A DNA stretch of 64,000 nucleotides from Silurus meridionalis (taxonomy: Eukaryota; Chordata; Actinopteri; Siluriformes; Siluridae). The notes under the pieces were generated by a model that made no database searches, was not told the DNA's origin, and saw nothing but the letters and a program-made list of their open reading frames with translations. Shown piece after piece: positions 14,258-32,985 of this stretch (its first letter is position 1; every line of letters begins with the position of its first letter). Where the stretch lies: assembly GCF_014805685.1 (NCBI RefSeq), contig NC_060891.1, positions 4,708,501 through 4,772,500 on the forward strand. Direction: 5' to 3'. A program made the translations under genes and the position numbers.

Positions 14258-14450
14258 AATAAAATGCCAATACATGGTGGAAGTCCCTTTTTGCACCGTG
14301 AGGCTCATTACTGTTATAGGGAAGTGGTAACTCAATGGTAAAGATGCTGATGAAAAGTTTGAGAGTTCAAATCCCAAAGCCAGCAAGTTCTCATTCCTGG
14401 GCCTTTGAGTGGGGCCCTTGACCCTTAACTGCTCAGTTGTATAAATGAGC
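14258..14450 (+). repeat. tRNA-like SINE fragment
   Basis: Contains a box-B-like gagttcaaatccc preceded by gtggtaactcaatgg (box-A-like), then gggcccttgacccttaactg. This arrangement is typical of tRNA-derived SINEs in fishes. Related pieces lie at 23620-23710, 34190-34330 (reverse) and 36780-36870. Confidence 0.55.
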
Positions 14451-14483
14451 GGCATTTGCCTCTTTTTCTATCAGCTGCTCTCT

Positions 14484-14720
14484 TTAGGAGGTGCCACAGC
14501 GGATCATCTGTCTCCATACCCCTCTGTCCTCTACATCTGCCTCTTTCAAACCAACTACCCACATGTCTTCCTTCACCATATCCATAAACCTCCTCCTTAG
14601 TCTTCCTCTTTTCCTCCTTCCTGGTGGCTCCATCCTCAGCATTCTTCTACCGATATACCCCATGTCCCTCCTCTGCACATGTCCAAACCATCTCAGTCAC
14701 ATCTCCCTCACCATGTCTCC
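14484..14720 (-). mobile_element. Non-LTR retrotransposon 3'-end fragment
   Basis: Minus-strand 14678-14484 encodes KRGRLRRRFMDMVKEDMWVV, then EADVEDRGVWRQMIRC. This resembles the C-terminal tail of endonuclease/reverse-transcriptase proteins of LINE-type elements. Related fragments are at 39135-39345 and 50030-50125, some ending in gccgaaagaagaag. Only the tail is present; there is no reverse-transcriptase core. Confidence 0.65.
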
Positions 14721-14739
14721 AAAACGCCCTACTTGTGCC

Positions 14740-16840
14740 AGGGAGAAAGAAAAAAAGGAAAGGAAATAAAGGAGAGGAGGGATGGAAAAGATGGAAAGAA
14801 TAAAGGAAAGAATAAAGAAAGAAAATTAAAGGAAGCATTCTTCTTGGCATTTTCCTACTAATGTACCTCCTCTGCACATGAGCAAACTATCTCAAACATC
14901 TCTTGCTTTTCGTCTCCAAAATGTGGTACCTGTGCCGGAAGGAAAGAGAAAGAAGAGTTTAGGAGACAGAGAAGTCAAATCTGCAATAAACAAGTAAGTG
15001 TCAGCAGTCCCTAATCCTTTTTGCACCATGGACCAGTTTAATGCAATACTATAATGTGTATATAATAATACCAGTATGCATATTATATGATGGACGTATT
15101 AATTTAGTTGTTACAAATACAATATATCTATAGGACCACAAGGACCACTCTTCCTGTCCTGGAAACAACCGCGTATACCCGACCAAACTTTATTGATGCC
15201 TGAGAAAATAATTTTTCAGAAACAGATTACCTTTTACATTTTTCTCAATATCACAGTGCTGCTCAAGAATATGAGCAACTTACACACATATGCATTGAGG
15301 AAAATTACACACAGGTGGCGGTGATATCAATTAGCAGACACTGGACGCCATCATGAACAATGAGGACATCTGGTGGACAATAGATACACCAAGAGAAAAA
15401 TCTGCCAATGTGTAACAAGCAGTGTGTAACTTTGCTTTATTAAAGTGCTTTGAACCACACTCGCTTTATTAAGTGTGTTTTATATGCAGTTAAATTTCTT
15501 AGCTTTTCAACGATCAATTCTTCCAGTTTGTTTAATTTTTGTTTGTTTTTTTCTTTTTGCTCTAATGACATTTTGATTACATTTACAGCATTTGGCACTA
15601 ATTGTGTATGATGCATATCGTCTCCGATAATATCGTAATTGTTGATATTATCGAGTATATCGCAAAACCCAAACAAAACACTCCAACGTGTGTGCATTTA
15701 GAATGCGTTCTTTCGCTGCACGATTTAGTTTATTAGAATACATTTAGAATAAACACAAAATTCAAGATATGGGGGCAAAAAAAGTGTATATTTATTATTT
15801 TTAATGTAGTTATATAATCCATATTATGTGGAAAGTCGATTTTTTTTCTCCAAAAATCAGCACGATTGTTGTGATATTAATTTTATATTACAGTTAAAAA
15901 AAAATAATTTAATATTAAGAGAATTATGTTTCAGACACAACATTTTCTGTTTTTGCATTATTTCGCCAGTAAAAATCATTCGGACAAATCCAATGTTTTG
16001 CGTCTCTGAACAATAGTATTGTAAGTGAGTCGTTGCGATTGAACCGAATCATTTAAACGGTTGATTCATTCAATCGCAATGACTCACTTAATAACAATAA
16101 TAATTTCCACATTATGGATGCATTTGTTACTGCAGATTAAAGCATTACATGCCCCTCTGATTTAATGTAAGAATTTAAAAGATGATGCACACTTAAAAAA
16201 AATAAAAAATGGCTGTAAAGGTAAAAATTAACGTGTTGTTAATGCAGCATGCATTTCTGTTTGACCATTTTTTTAAAATATATATAAATAAATATGAAAG
16301 AGGTGAAATTAAAACCTTCAACGCAACACATTTATTCACGATGTCCTTTCTTTACTTAGAAAAATCATTTTTTAATCACTAAACATTTGTTTCACTGACG
16401 CACTAAGTCTCACATCAAGCACCAAATCCACCATGGTGTGCACATCTGGCAATTAAAACCGTCCGTGTGGAAACATAACCAAAGTTCCGATAATTCACGT
16501 AATTTAAAACACCATAATTACTTTCAAACATTTGCAAGTGTATTTTTATAAACAGGCTTGTCTGAGCAACTGGCTCGGTGCAAAGAAAGAGAAGTGGGAA
16601 CCTGTGTTATTTCGATGTTCTTTTTTTTATGTGTCCAAAATATATAAGATCTTTGAAAAAAAAAAATTTGACCTTTGAAACATGTCTGGTCTTCATGCCC
16701 TATGTTGAGTTTGGTTTCACTAATAATAAGCATACATTTGCATAAAACTTCGGTATTTGTCCATGCTCTTGAATAAAGTTTTAAAAACTTGAAAAGTATT
16801 AATTTAAGGTACATTTAGAACAGACAAAAATGTCTCAAGG
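14740..16840. other. Gene-free AT-rich repeat region
   Basis: I see no coding exon here. There is a purine patch to about 14970, a decayed hAT-like start near 15003 (cagcagtccctaatccttttt, like the element at 49490), short AT-rich stretches, and an inverted repeat at 16022-16090. Small ORFs have no recognisable content. Confidence 0.5.
16022..16090. repeat. Inverted repeat, 22-bp arms
   Basis: Arms 16022-16043 and 16069-16090 are reverse complements with one mismatch, around a 25-bp spacer. They could be MITE termini or fold as a hairpin. Confidence 0.8.
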
Positions 16841-17009
16841 AACTGAAAATACAGACGCTGTGGCCAGTTTAACCAGATCGCGCGTTGTCCGTTATACTGC
16901 CATCTAGTGGTCGCGCCGCAGAGTGCATGCTGCAATTCCGGAACAGAGCCAGTGATGTCGCTGTAGAGTCGCTTCATTGGAAACTCCTTCATTACTCATG
17001 TTTTCTTCT

Positions 17010-17118
17010 CACAGTATGTCGTCACCGTCCCGGATTATCTTTACATTGTCCGTGAAGAACTGACACACATTCTCCACTTTTTATCCTTGGAGCTCTGAAA
17101 ATCACTCCTCAATTAAAA
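17010..17118 (+). promoter_or_regulatory. Candidate mpp5 5' non-coding exon and promoter area
   Basis: Upstream DNA at 16860-16990 has several CpGs and a tgccatctagtggtcgcgcc stretch resembling a CTCF core, in an otherwise AT-rich area. A possible exon ends at the consensus-like donor aaaag/gtaacc (exon end about 17118). It lies 7.7 kb before the first coding exon of mpp5, whose acceptor at 24847 shows that a 5' exon must exist upstream. The start of transcription is not visible, so this is inference. Confidence 0.3.
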
Positions 17119-17795
17119 GGTAACCAATGAATAATTTATTTTCCTTTTATTTGACCGTAAAGTGTTTTTTTTTTAGGGGGAGCAACAGGTTGCTAAGCGC
17201 CTGAGTAGTTAGCGTGTTAGCTCCTGTTCGAGCTCAGACTCCTGTGAGAAACCGACTTGTACTTATTCCGAAAGCTAAACAGGTGCTTTTACTTTTATGT
17301 ATATTTTATGTTTAGTTTTAAGGGACTGGTTTACATGAGATATTACGGATAACGAGTAGTTTTTGTTTTGGTAGGAAGTCGCGGCGCTAACAGAACCCCT
17401 GCTAGCTAGCGGCTAGTAAAGCAACCTGTTGCGAGGAAAAGTTTGCGAGTGATGGAAAAACATGAAATTTACACAAAAAATACAAACTACATGTATGAGA
17501 AAGAATGATAAATTCTATTTAATGACTTTAGGAGTGTGTGTGGGGGGTTTTGGTTTAGTCTGGAAGCCAGGTCCGGTCTAAATCCAGTTCCAACGGGTCG
17601 TGAAGACCTCCAGTATAGACTACAGTGTCAGCTGCTTCTCTCTGGGCTTCAGGGTTCATCCACTTTTGAGCTTGATAAACTTTTGAACTTTTTTGAGCTT
17701 ATTTATTATCAGATATTGAGATCTATACATATAATAACAGTGCAAATGTTTTCAGCAGGTGTGAAGAAAAAAAAAGTTTATCCTTTTTATCAATA

Positions 17796-18425
17796 AACCA
17801 AATGGAAAGTAAATAAACAAATCCAAATCGAATCAATGTTTGGTGTGACCGCACATGGCCTGCAAAAGAGCATCATTTCTTCTCAGTTTTTGAAGGAACT
17901 TAGCCGATAGGTCGTTCCACACATCTTAGAGACCCAACCATGGATCTTCTGTGGATGTCTGCTGCCTCAAATCCTTCTGTCTCCTAATGTAATTGCAGAC
18001 AGACAGAAATGCAGCCCCAAACATGCAGGAAAACTCCACCATTCTTTTATCAAAGAACCTGATGGAAAGTACATGAACAGAAGAGAAATCCAAAGCGAAT
18101 CAATGTTTGGTGTAACCACCACAAGAGCATCAATTCTTCTCACACAGTTTTTGAAGGAACCTGGTTCGTTCCAGACATCTTGGAGCCCTGAGCGTATCTT
18201 CTGTGGAAGTCAGCTGCCTCAAATCTCTCTTTGTGTGATCCCAGACAGACGTCGAGGATTGACGTCTCTAGGAGCCAACACTATCACTTCTTTTCATGGA
18301 ATTAAGATAGTTCTTAATGACATCTGTCTGGCGGCAGATAACAGTTATGGACAATCAGAAGCTTTTCTTGGTTGTGTTGCATGATGGATAAGTATCCGTC
18401 TGTATTGCTGAGCATTGACCAAATG
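17796..18425 (-). mobile_element. Tc1-like transposase relics (two nested or tandem fragments)
   Basis: The plus strand shows tttttgaaggaac, cttctgtggatgt, ccagacag and tgatggataagtatc at the spacing of the complement of a fish Tc1-like transposase. The opening part occurs twice, at about 17800 and 18060, so two copies or a partial duplication are present. The reading frame is broken by many stops and indels. A third piece follows at 19020-19230. Confidence 0.65.
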
Positions 18426-18492
18426 ACCAAATCGCCTACTTTGTTTACAGCCCTGAATTTGCAGGAAACCTGCACCGTACTTCACTGTTGGC

Positions 18493-19003
18493 TGCAGACT
18501 AGACTTCGGCTATCAATTATTTTAGTAATAGTAATCAAAAATTCTGCCGATTATTCCACCGAGTAATCGGATAAGAAGTAAATTTTCTTTATTAAAGCAC
18601 AATAATAAATATACAAGAGAAAATAAGACGGGTCTCCTTAACAACATTGCTGAAATTTCATACAAGAATATGCGTGAAAACAAAACCCATTTAGTGCATT
18701 ATCTTGCCTTATTACATCAAACTGCAAAGACAAATATATTATATCATTACATTTTTTATTAAATATTTATTACATTTACAAATTTTCATTCTGCAGCATC
18801 TTCTGTGTTTACCGGTCCTGAGCGTTCCAGAGTTTAACGGGTGGTGCGTCAGTAACAATGGTCCGTGGGGAAACACAGTGCACCGTGTGAGGTTAAACGG
18901 ACTTAATGAAATAGTTTGCCTGTGTTTTTTAATAAAAAATAATAATAATAACATTTGAGTTACTTGATGAATCGTTTCAGCTCTACTGCAGACACTAAAG
19001 AAA
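18493..19003. mobile_element. Interspersed repeat with ATCG-rich ends
   Basis: Begins tagacttcggctatcaatta and ends acttgatgaatcgtttcagc. A similar end (gttactcaaggaatcgtttcagccct) recurs at 41694-41722. It splits the Tc1-like relics on either side, so it inserted later. It is non-coding. Confidence 0.5.
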
Positions 19004-19019
19004 AAAAACTTTCAAAAAT

Positions 19020-19230
19020 AGTATATTTTTTAATCAATGAACCAAATAGAAAGTATACAAATTGTACAGTTTTTTAAGGAGCTTGGCCAAAAGGTTGTTC
19101 CTAACATCTTGGAGAACAAACCGAGGAACTTCTGTCTCCTCATGTAATCCCAGACAGACTCGATGACCTTGAGATCAGGACTGCTGATGCTGTTTTTGCA
19201 AGCACAGGGTGGTCACACCAAATAATGGAT
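19020..19230 (-). mobile_element. Tc1-like transposase relic, third fragment
   Basis: Carries ttttaaggagcttggcc, cttctgtctcctcatgtaat and ccagacagactcgatgac in the order seen in the complement of Tc1-like transposase genes. Frame-broken. Confidence 0.6.
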
Positions 19231-19796
19231 TTATCTTCTGTTCATTTACTGGAAAGCATTAATAATCCAAACCATGTTTTCACACTTGTATGTATATGAA
19301 CCCTGTTATACTGATCGTGACATCAGCACCAGACTATGTATTTTATCCTCAGACACAATAATGTTTCCCTTATTATTGTTGTTGTGGTATAGTTATAACC
19401 TAATGTTATCATTATTACCATCAGACATTATCATCATCTGTTTTTCAATCTGTAAAGGCTTTACTCCTGGATGCTGTGAGCAGCAGGATTTGGTATTTTC
19501 TGAATTATCTTATGCTGTGAGACATTTAATGTTCATACACAAAACAACAAAGCATGAATCAAATGACTGACCGATTCAGCAGTGTTCAAGCGTGCACCAC
19601 TCATACTTTTTTTTTATCTTCGGTTTAAAACTGATATCAGAGTTTTGTTGGAATCAGCCAACTTTGATGTCTTACAATTCAGTCATGCGTTAGTCCGTTC
19701 ACAGAAATGTTTCATGACGTTTTTTTTTAGTCTGTACTTCCTATTGGTAATGATCTGATCGCTTCTGCTATTGGGAGGAAGAAACAGAAACACTTT

Positions 19797-19879
<83 letters not shown>

Positions 19880-21590
19880 GCACACATACACACAAAGATG
19901 CACAGACTTTAAAATGGGCCATTTATGTATGATCTTTTGAATATTAATGTTCTGGAGACTCCAGAAGGATTGTGAAGCAGGTAAAGTTTCTCACCTTTTG
20001 GTCTTTTCAATTATTCACCACTTTGAGCTCGCTCTTGCTCTTACACACACTCTATACTAACTCCGGGCAATTCTGTGGCAATTTCCCTAAGAAAAAACAA
20101 CACGTATGTGTATGTATATGTAATACACACACACACACACACACGTATGTGTTTTGAGCAGGGACTTCGATGTGTTTTATGGTCTTGGTTGTCTGTGAGT
20201 AGGCCTCTGAACTCTCACACCTCGTCTTCCTTTCGTTCCTGGTACCCACTGGAATCTACCCACTGGAATCCAGGAATCTGGAATTTTCACTACGTAAGCC
20301 AGAAGAGTAGGAATGTTAAGCAGGCACTTCGGAGAAGATAACAATCCTTGTCTGTTTCTTTTCAAAAATAGATAAATAAATAAAGTCTGCAGGCTTGTAA
20401 GTGCATGCTGTCTGATTGGACTTTTATTCCCTGATTTGTTTTTATAATATAAGATTTCTGAATTTCGTGGAGAATCATTTCTGCATATCAGAAAGACGGT
20501 TTGGATTCGGCTGTTGTGTCTTGTCTTTTCACCGCGCCACTCCTTAGGACCGGTCGTTTCATGTTCTTAAGTGTTCCACCCAGATCAAGCTGCATGCTAA
20601 TATCTCTTTGGCCGAGGACGGTCGAGAGCGATTCACACACGTTATTCTTGTCTCGTGGGATTAAAGTGTTTGCTTTAGCTCAAGGAACTCCGGTCTGGGA
20701 GATAACAGGAGTCATGGGAACAGAGGGGGGTCCCTGGGACTGAGGTAAACCAGTGGAATTCTTTTTTATCAGTAATGATTTTAGTGCTTTTAGATCTTTG
20801 GCAGTTTCGACAGCAAGCTAAAAATTAGACATATTTCGGCTCCTGAAACAATGCAGAAGATTGTAAGTAGCTTATTTAGTTGGATTCTCTTGCATTATTT
20901 ATATTTATTTATCAAGAGCCCCAATTCTCTTGTTTTAGTTGGAGAAAAGGCACCTGTCGGTTTCGCCCCTGCACCTGTCAGGGCTTTAAAACAACTGCAC
21001 GAGGCTTCATCATTAAACCTGTCGAACAAGATGCTTGTTCAGACACGTTCTGCTCTAGCTTCCTGCTTCATCCCAGTCTATCAGGTTGGAATTCTGTTTT
21101 TAACAGACCTTCGTGTTCAATCGCTGTCTCCATGGCTTGTGTGTTGCGTGCCAGTCTGAATGAATGGAGCTGGGCGGTTTGGAGTATCCTACTTAAGCTC
21201 TTGAGTGGCAGATGGTCTGTGGCTCCAGGTTTGTTATTGCCTTGTGACATGCACTAAGTGGTGGACAATGAAGAGAGGGAGTGGATTTTCCAGTCATGAT
21301 TAAGCTTGTTGTCTGGAAGGTATATTGGGAAGCTTACGTCATCATGCAGAACACAGCCTCCAAACCAAATCTAAAGTGCTGTCTGAAGCTGTTTCTCTGT
21401 TTATTGTTTCATTTCAATGTCCTTCCCAGTGTTCAGCAAAGCAGCTGTTAAATAATGATGATAACGGCGTTGTGGTGACAGGACCCGTGTCTGAGCTGTG
21501 CTCACATCTCAGTGCTTATCAGAGTCAGAGGGAAGAATTAAGAGTTTTATATCCATATATGATTTACAATGGCAATTAGTGTGACGCGTT
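19230..21590. other. No gene seen; probable mpp5 first intron
   Basis: AT-rich DNA with a (TG)n-(TA)n compound microsatellite at 19801-19878 and a (CA)n near 20126. ORFs up to 125 codons have no recognisable domains and no good exon borders. Confidence 0.5.
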
Positions 21591-21595
21591 TTTCT

Positions 21596-21676
21596 GTCTG
21601 TCTCTCGTTCTCTCTCTCACTCTCTCATATTGTCTTTCCCGCTCTCATTTACTGTTTTCCTTCTCCCATTTTGTCT

Positions 21677-21770
<94 letters not shown>

Positions 21771-21833
21771 TCATTTTTTCTGTCTGTCTTTCACTTTCAT
21801 TTGTCTTTCTTGCTCTCATTGTTTCTCTCTTTT

Positions 21834-21891
<58 letters not shown>

Positions 21892-22075
21892 ACATATATT
21901 GTTTGTCTGTTTGTATCTCTGTCATCATCTTTCTCTCTGTCTATCTCTCACTCTGTTATTGTCATAATAAGACATATTGTTATGTCTTTTTCCTGTCATT
22001 GTCTTGCTCTCTCTTGTTCATCATCTCTTATTTTCTCTCTCTCACTCTTTGTCTGTCTGTCTTTCTGTCTGTCTC

Positions 22076-22122
<47 letters not shown>

Positions 22123-22335
22123 GTCTGTCTTTCTCTTGCATGTTTGTATCTCTGTCATTTTCTCTTTCATTGCATTGCTCTTTCTCTATCTCTCACACTC
22201 GGTTATTGTCTCTCTGTCTTTCTGTCATTCTCTCTTCTTTCTCTCTTGTTCATCGTCTCTCATTTTCTCTCTTATTCTGTCTGTCTCTCTCATTGTCTCT
22301 CTCTCTTTCTCTCTCTCTCTCTTTCAAACTCTCTC
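21596..22335. repeat. Long (TC)n-rich tract
   Basis: About 740 bp of polypyrimidine dominated by TC dinucleotides, with pure runs near 21680-21765, 21838-21876 and 22080-22118, separated by TGTC and CATT interruptions. The poly-SL ORFs across it in three frames are artefacts. Confidence 0.95.
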
Positions 22336-22339
22336 ACAC

Positions 22340-24270
22340 ACAAACAGGGAACAGCATGCATACAATGGGCCTCTTTTGCTATGTAGCTCTATTGAAGAAT
22401 GTTGTTCCCAGGCTACCCAGCATTCCGTTCCTCTGAGGGTGATGTTCTTTTATCAGCCTTCCTTCTGACATCATTAGTGTTTGTGTTTACCTGCCTGAAA
22501 CTTACATTTTATGTTAAAACTAGATTTATTGATCATTTTTTTTCATTCACTCATTTTGATGATTGGTTTTGAACTTAACATCTTATGCTTATTTACTGTT
22601 TCTCTCGCAAACACGCACAAAGTTCCTGCCGGATTAGTCCATGCACATTTTTTATAAATAAGTGGCTAGAAAAGAATGCGGAACAGTTTGAACTCTTCCG
22701 CATGATTGCAAGAGGGCTGTGTGTGTGTTTGTGTGTGTGTGTGTGCGTGCGTCTGTCCTTGACCGTGTTTTGTTCATGGTATCTGTTTCTCTGTGCATGT
22801 GTCTGCATCTCTAAATATGTCTGAGTGTGTGTGTGTGTGTGCGTGTGTGCATGGAGGGGTTTTTCCCCCTCTTTTTGTCCTCAAGCCTTATTCTCAACCC
22901 CTTATTTGCTATTATAATGGTTACTATGGCGACGCATTGGGCAGCGGCACACTACAGTAATCTCTGCCCTGCAGAGAGGGGCAGAAGAGAATGAGGGGTG
23001 ATTCACTCCACAAGGCTGAGTGGGACTGAGGGATGGTGCTGGAGATTATGAAGGTTCTGGCTGAAGGGCTCGGAGCTGATGGAGGGAGGCGAGAGAACAT
23101 GTAGAAGGGTTTTTGAGGCCGTAATGTTTGAGTGTAGATGAATAAATTGTAACCTCTATTTGGCACAGGCTTGCTCTTCAAATCGACAAAACAGCGTGTA
23201 GTAAAAGCAGGAATGCACCGTGTTGTGGAGGAGGGGTGGAGAGAAGGACAAAGGTTATCTATTCTTCTGCCAGGGGTGTCACATGACCATGACCACTCCT
23301 GCTGGATCACTTCTGCTGATTTGCGTGTGGTGTAACCGGTGGCGTGTCACTCCCAATCTGTGTCAAAGACTTCATTTCGTCCGCAGAAACTTTGTAGCAA
23401 GGTATTAGGACATCTAAGAAGATAAGAAGCCAGACTTAACGAGTCACAGGTTAGATCAGGTATCTCTTAGGCACTGGAAGTCAGTTCACCTGTGATGTGA
23501 TGTTTAAAGGCTAATTCTGGTCTCACAAAAACTGAAGTCGTGGGGCATTTGCTCTCCAGTAGTCCATATTGTGTAAAATCTAAAATATCTGCTGTTTATT
23601 AATATATTTCACTGATGGAAGTTTAATGGTAAGGCTCTAGGTTGCTGTTTAGAAGATTAGGGGTTCAAGCGCTAGCACCACCAAGCTGCCACTGTTGGGC
23701 CCTGAAGTAAAAGTTGACCAATACGAGTTTTTCTCTGGCCGGTGCTGATGCCGATATTTAGAAATCAGGACAGCCAATGGCTAATATATGACGCTGATTT
23801 TCTTTTTATTGGGCTTCATCTCATGAAATGTAACAGTTTATAAACAATACATGATACAAAAAATTGCTTAAATTAATGATGTATTGAACAACACACTTAT
23901 TTTTATTCTATAACATTACTAATAGTGATTTGTAAATCAATCGATAGTGTTGTTCATTCATTGGAAGGCATGAGTAACGGTGCAAAAATAAAAAGTCTGC
24001 GTCCATCATTGATGTATAGGATTCACATCAGGGATAGAAGTGTACCGATTAAGCATCTAACGGAGTTACTCTATTTGGCCAGCAGAGGCTCTAATCTACA
24101 TGACCTGCGGAGGTTCTTTTGAATTGATGAACATGTTCAGGACGATAACGTGGTGTGAGTTTGACTTAAGACTTTTTTCATGAACAAAATGTTTATTACA
24201 TCTAATGTATTTTTAGCAGCAATTTTTAATGCTATAATATAAGACTTTATTCTGCAGTTCGTTGTATTAC

Positions 24271-24313
<43 letters not shown>

Positions 24314-24847
24314 GAGAAACTCAGATCAACACAAATCTACCCACTGGCATGTATTTGGGAGGTGGGAGACAATCGGAGGGAATTATTATTGTGTCCATGG
24401 ATTGGTTCATTTGTAAGGGTGGGAGTGCAGTTTAATTATTTAGAGGAGTGAAAGAGTCAGATTAGATTGGGATGTTGCCCAAGTGTCAGTATGTTTGGAC
24501 AATAAAACTTCTATAAGCCAAATCTTCAGAACACTTACTCACTCACGCATCACAGTTTGCTGTGTATAGAGTGTAGCTGTGGTTAGAAAGCTTAGAAACA
24601 CAGTTTTGGGTAAAGCCTTGAATCCCTTTTTATTTATTTATTTTTTTGTGTGCTAGAAAAGTAGGGTGTTTGACCCTTGTCTTGGTGCTTTTCGAAATTT
24701 GTGTAAAATAAAAATAAAATTGAGAGCTGTTTGGTTTGGGAGTTCCCCTATATTCTAATTCTGTTTTATTCATTGTTTGTTTTCATGGTAAGGTGTTTAT
24801 TGTAGTGTCCATTTCTAACAGGAAGCTCCCTTCCTTCCTCTCTTCAG
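22340..24847. other. Presumed mpp5 intron with SINE and repeat pieces
   Basis: No coding exon recognised. Holds (TG)n patches at 22720-22850, a tRNA-like SINE remnant at 23620-23710 (ggggttcaagcgc, then ccaagctgccactgttggg), a decayed repeat of the 25563-26020 family at about 23710-24070, and a (TTA)n at 24270-24314. Ends at the acceptor tcttcag (24841-24847). Confidence 0.5.
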
Positions 24848-24967
24848 GAGGAGCAGTCACTCTGACCTGGCTGTCATGGCCCCAGGCTTCCAATCATGCA
24901 AAACATGTCCCTCGTAAGCCTTCCATCTGTCGCTCACAACTTTCCACGTGAACTGCACGCCTGCACT
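24848..24967 (+). other. mpp5 5' untranslated part of first coding exon, with upstream in-frame ATGs
   Basis: Follows acceptor tcttcag at 24841-24847. Contains ATGs at 24896 and 24905 in frame with the main start and no stop between, so a 24- or 21-residue N-terminal extension is possible. Homology favours 24968. Confidence 0.6.
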
Positions 24968-32274
<7,307 letters not shown>

Positions 32275-32985
32275 GATCATTCTTCAGACACACACACACA
32301 CACACACAAAGACCCCCAACCCAACATAACCATGCTGTGCATGGGTTTATGTGGAGTTTTGTGGATTGGGTGACTGCTGTGTGGCTTTCTGTGCACCTAC
32401 ACTATTTAACCTCCATCTGAACTCTTATACACGAGACTGTTCACCAGGCTTAACACCAGCCTACGTTTTTGAGCAACGCAAAAAATGTACCAGGTAGTGA
32501 CTGTAGAGTCGAGTCTTAGTGCTTTCCTACAGCGGAGTTCAAAACAATACTGTTTATTTATAGAAAAGAATTGTTAAAAAAAAGAAAAAAATACCCCTTG
32601 TTTCATTATTCGCAGAGCGCTTCTACACTGTGGAATGGCGGACAGCAGGGAAATATTCTGCGCACAGCTCCTTCACTCGAGCTTGGTTAATGTTCAGCTA
32701 GACACTACTTACTGACACAATAACTTTTAAAACTTTGCCTTTTTTTTTTTAGTTTCTTGCTGATGGGTGTGTGTTTCCGATCTGCATGTTGCTTTCAGCA
32801 TGATTTTCCTCCATTTGAAAGGCTGGGATTTTTTTTGTTTGTTTTGTTTGTTTTTAAAAGAGCGCTTCATTCTGTTGATTTATCCATTCGGTTGTATATT
32901 AATTTATCAACGGAGACTTGTTGCAAAAAATTGCAAAGAAATAAATAACACTAACGCCCGAAGATTATAATAAAGGACAGGGATG
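32275..32985 (+). terminator. mpp5 3' untranslated region and polyadenylation signal
   Basis: From the stop at 32272-32274. AATAAA at 32969-32974 is the best polyadenylation signal. Overlapping aaataaataa near 32938-32947 is an alternative. A short (CA)n lies at 32288-32308. Confidence 0.6.

Noticed and set aside
14320..14390. A functional tRNA gene
   Set aside because: Box-A/B-like strings are present but the cloverleaf is broken, and the same pieces recur as a dispersed SINE.
13504..14455. Minus-strand F/S/L/P-rich ORFs of 251 and 273 codons over the GA tract (also 6186-6819)
   Set aside because: Purine-rich composition explains them; frames shift with tract indels between the two copies.
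14484..14678. Minus-strand basic ORF as a host gene
   Set aside because: Matches the tail of LINE-encoded proteins and recurs at two other places.
21569..22468. Long SLSLSL ORFs, up to 268 codons
   Set aside because: Three overlapping frames are open only because TC repeats lack stops.
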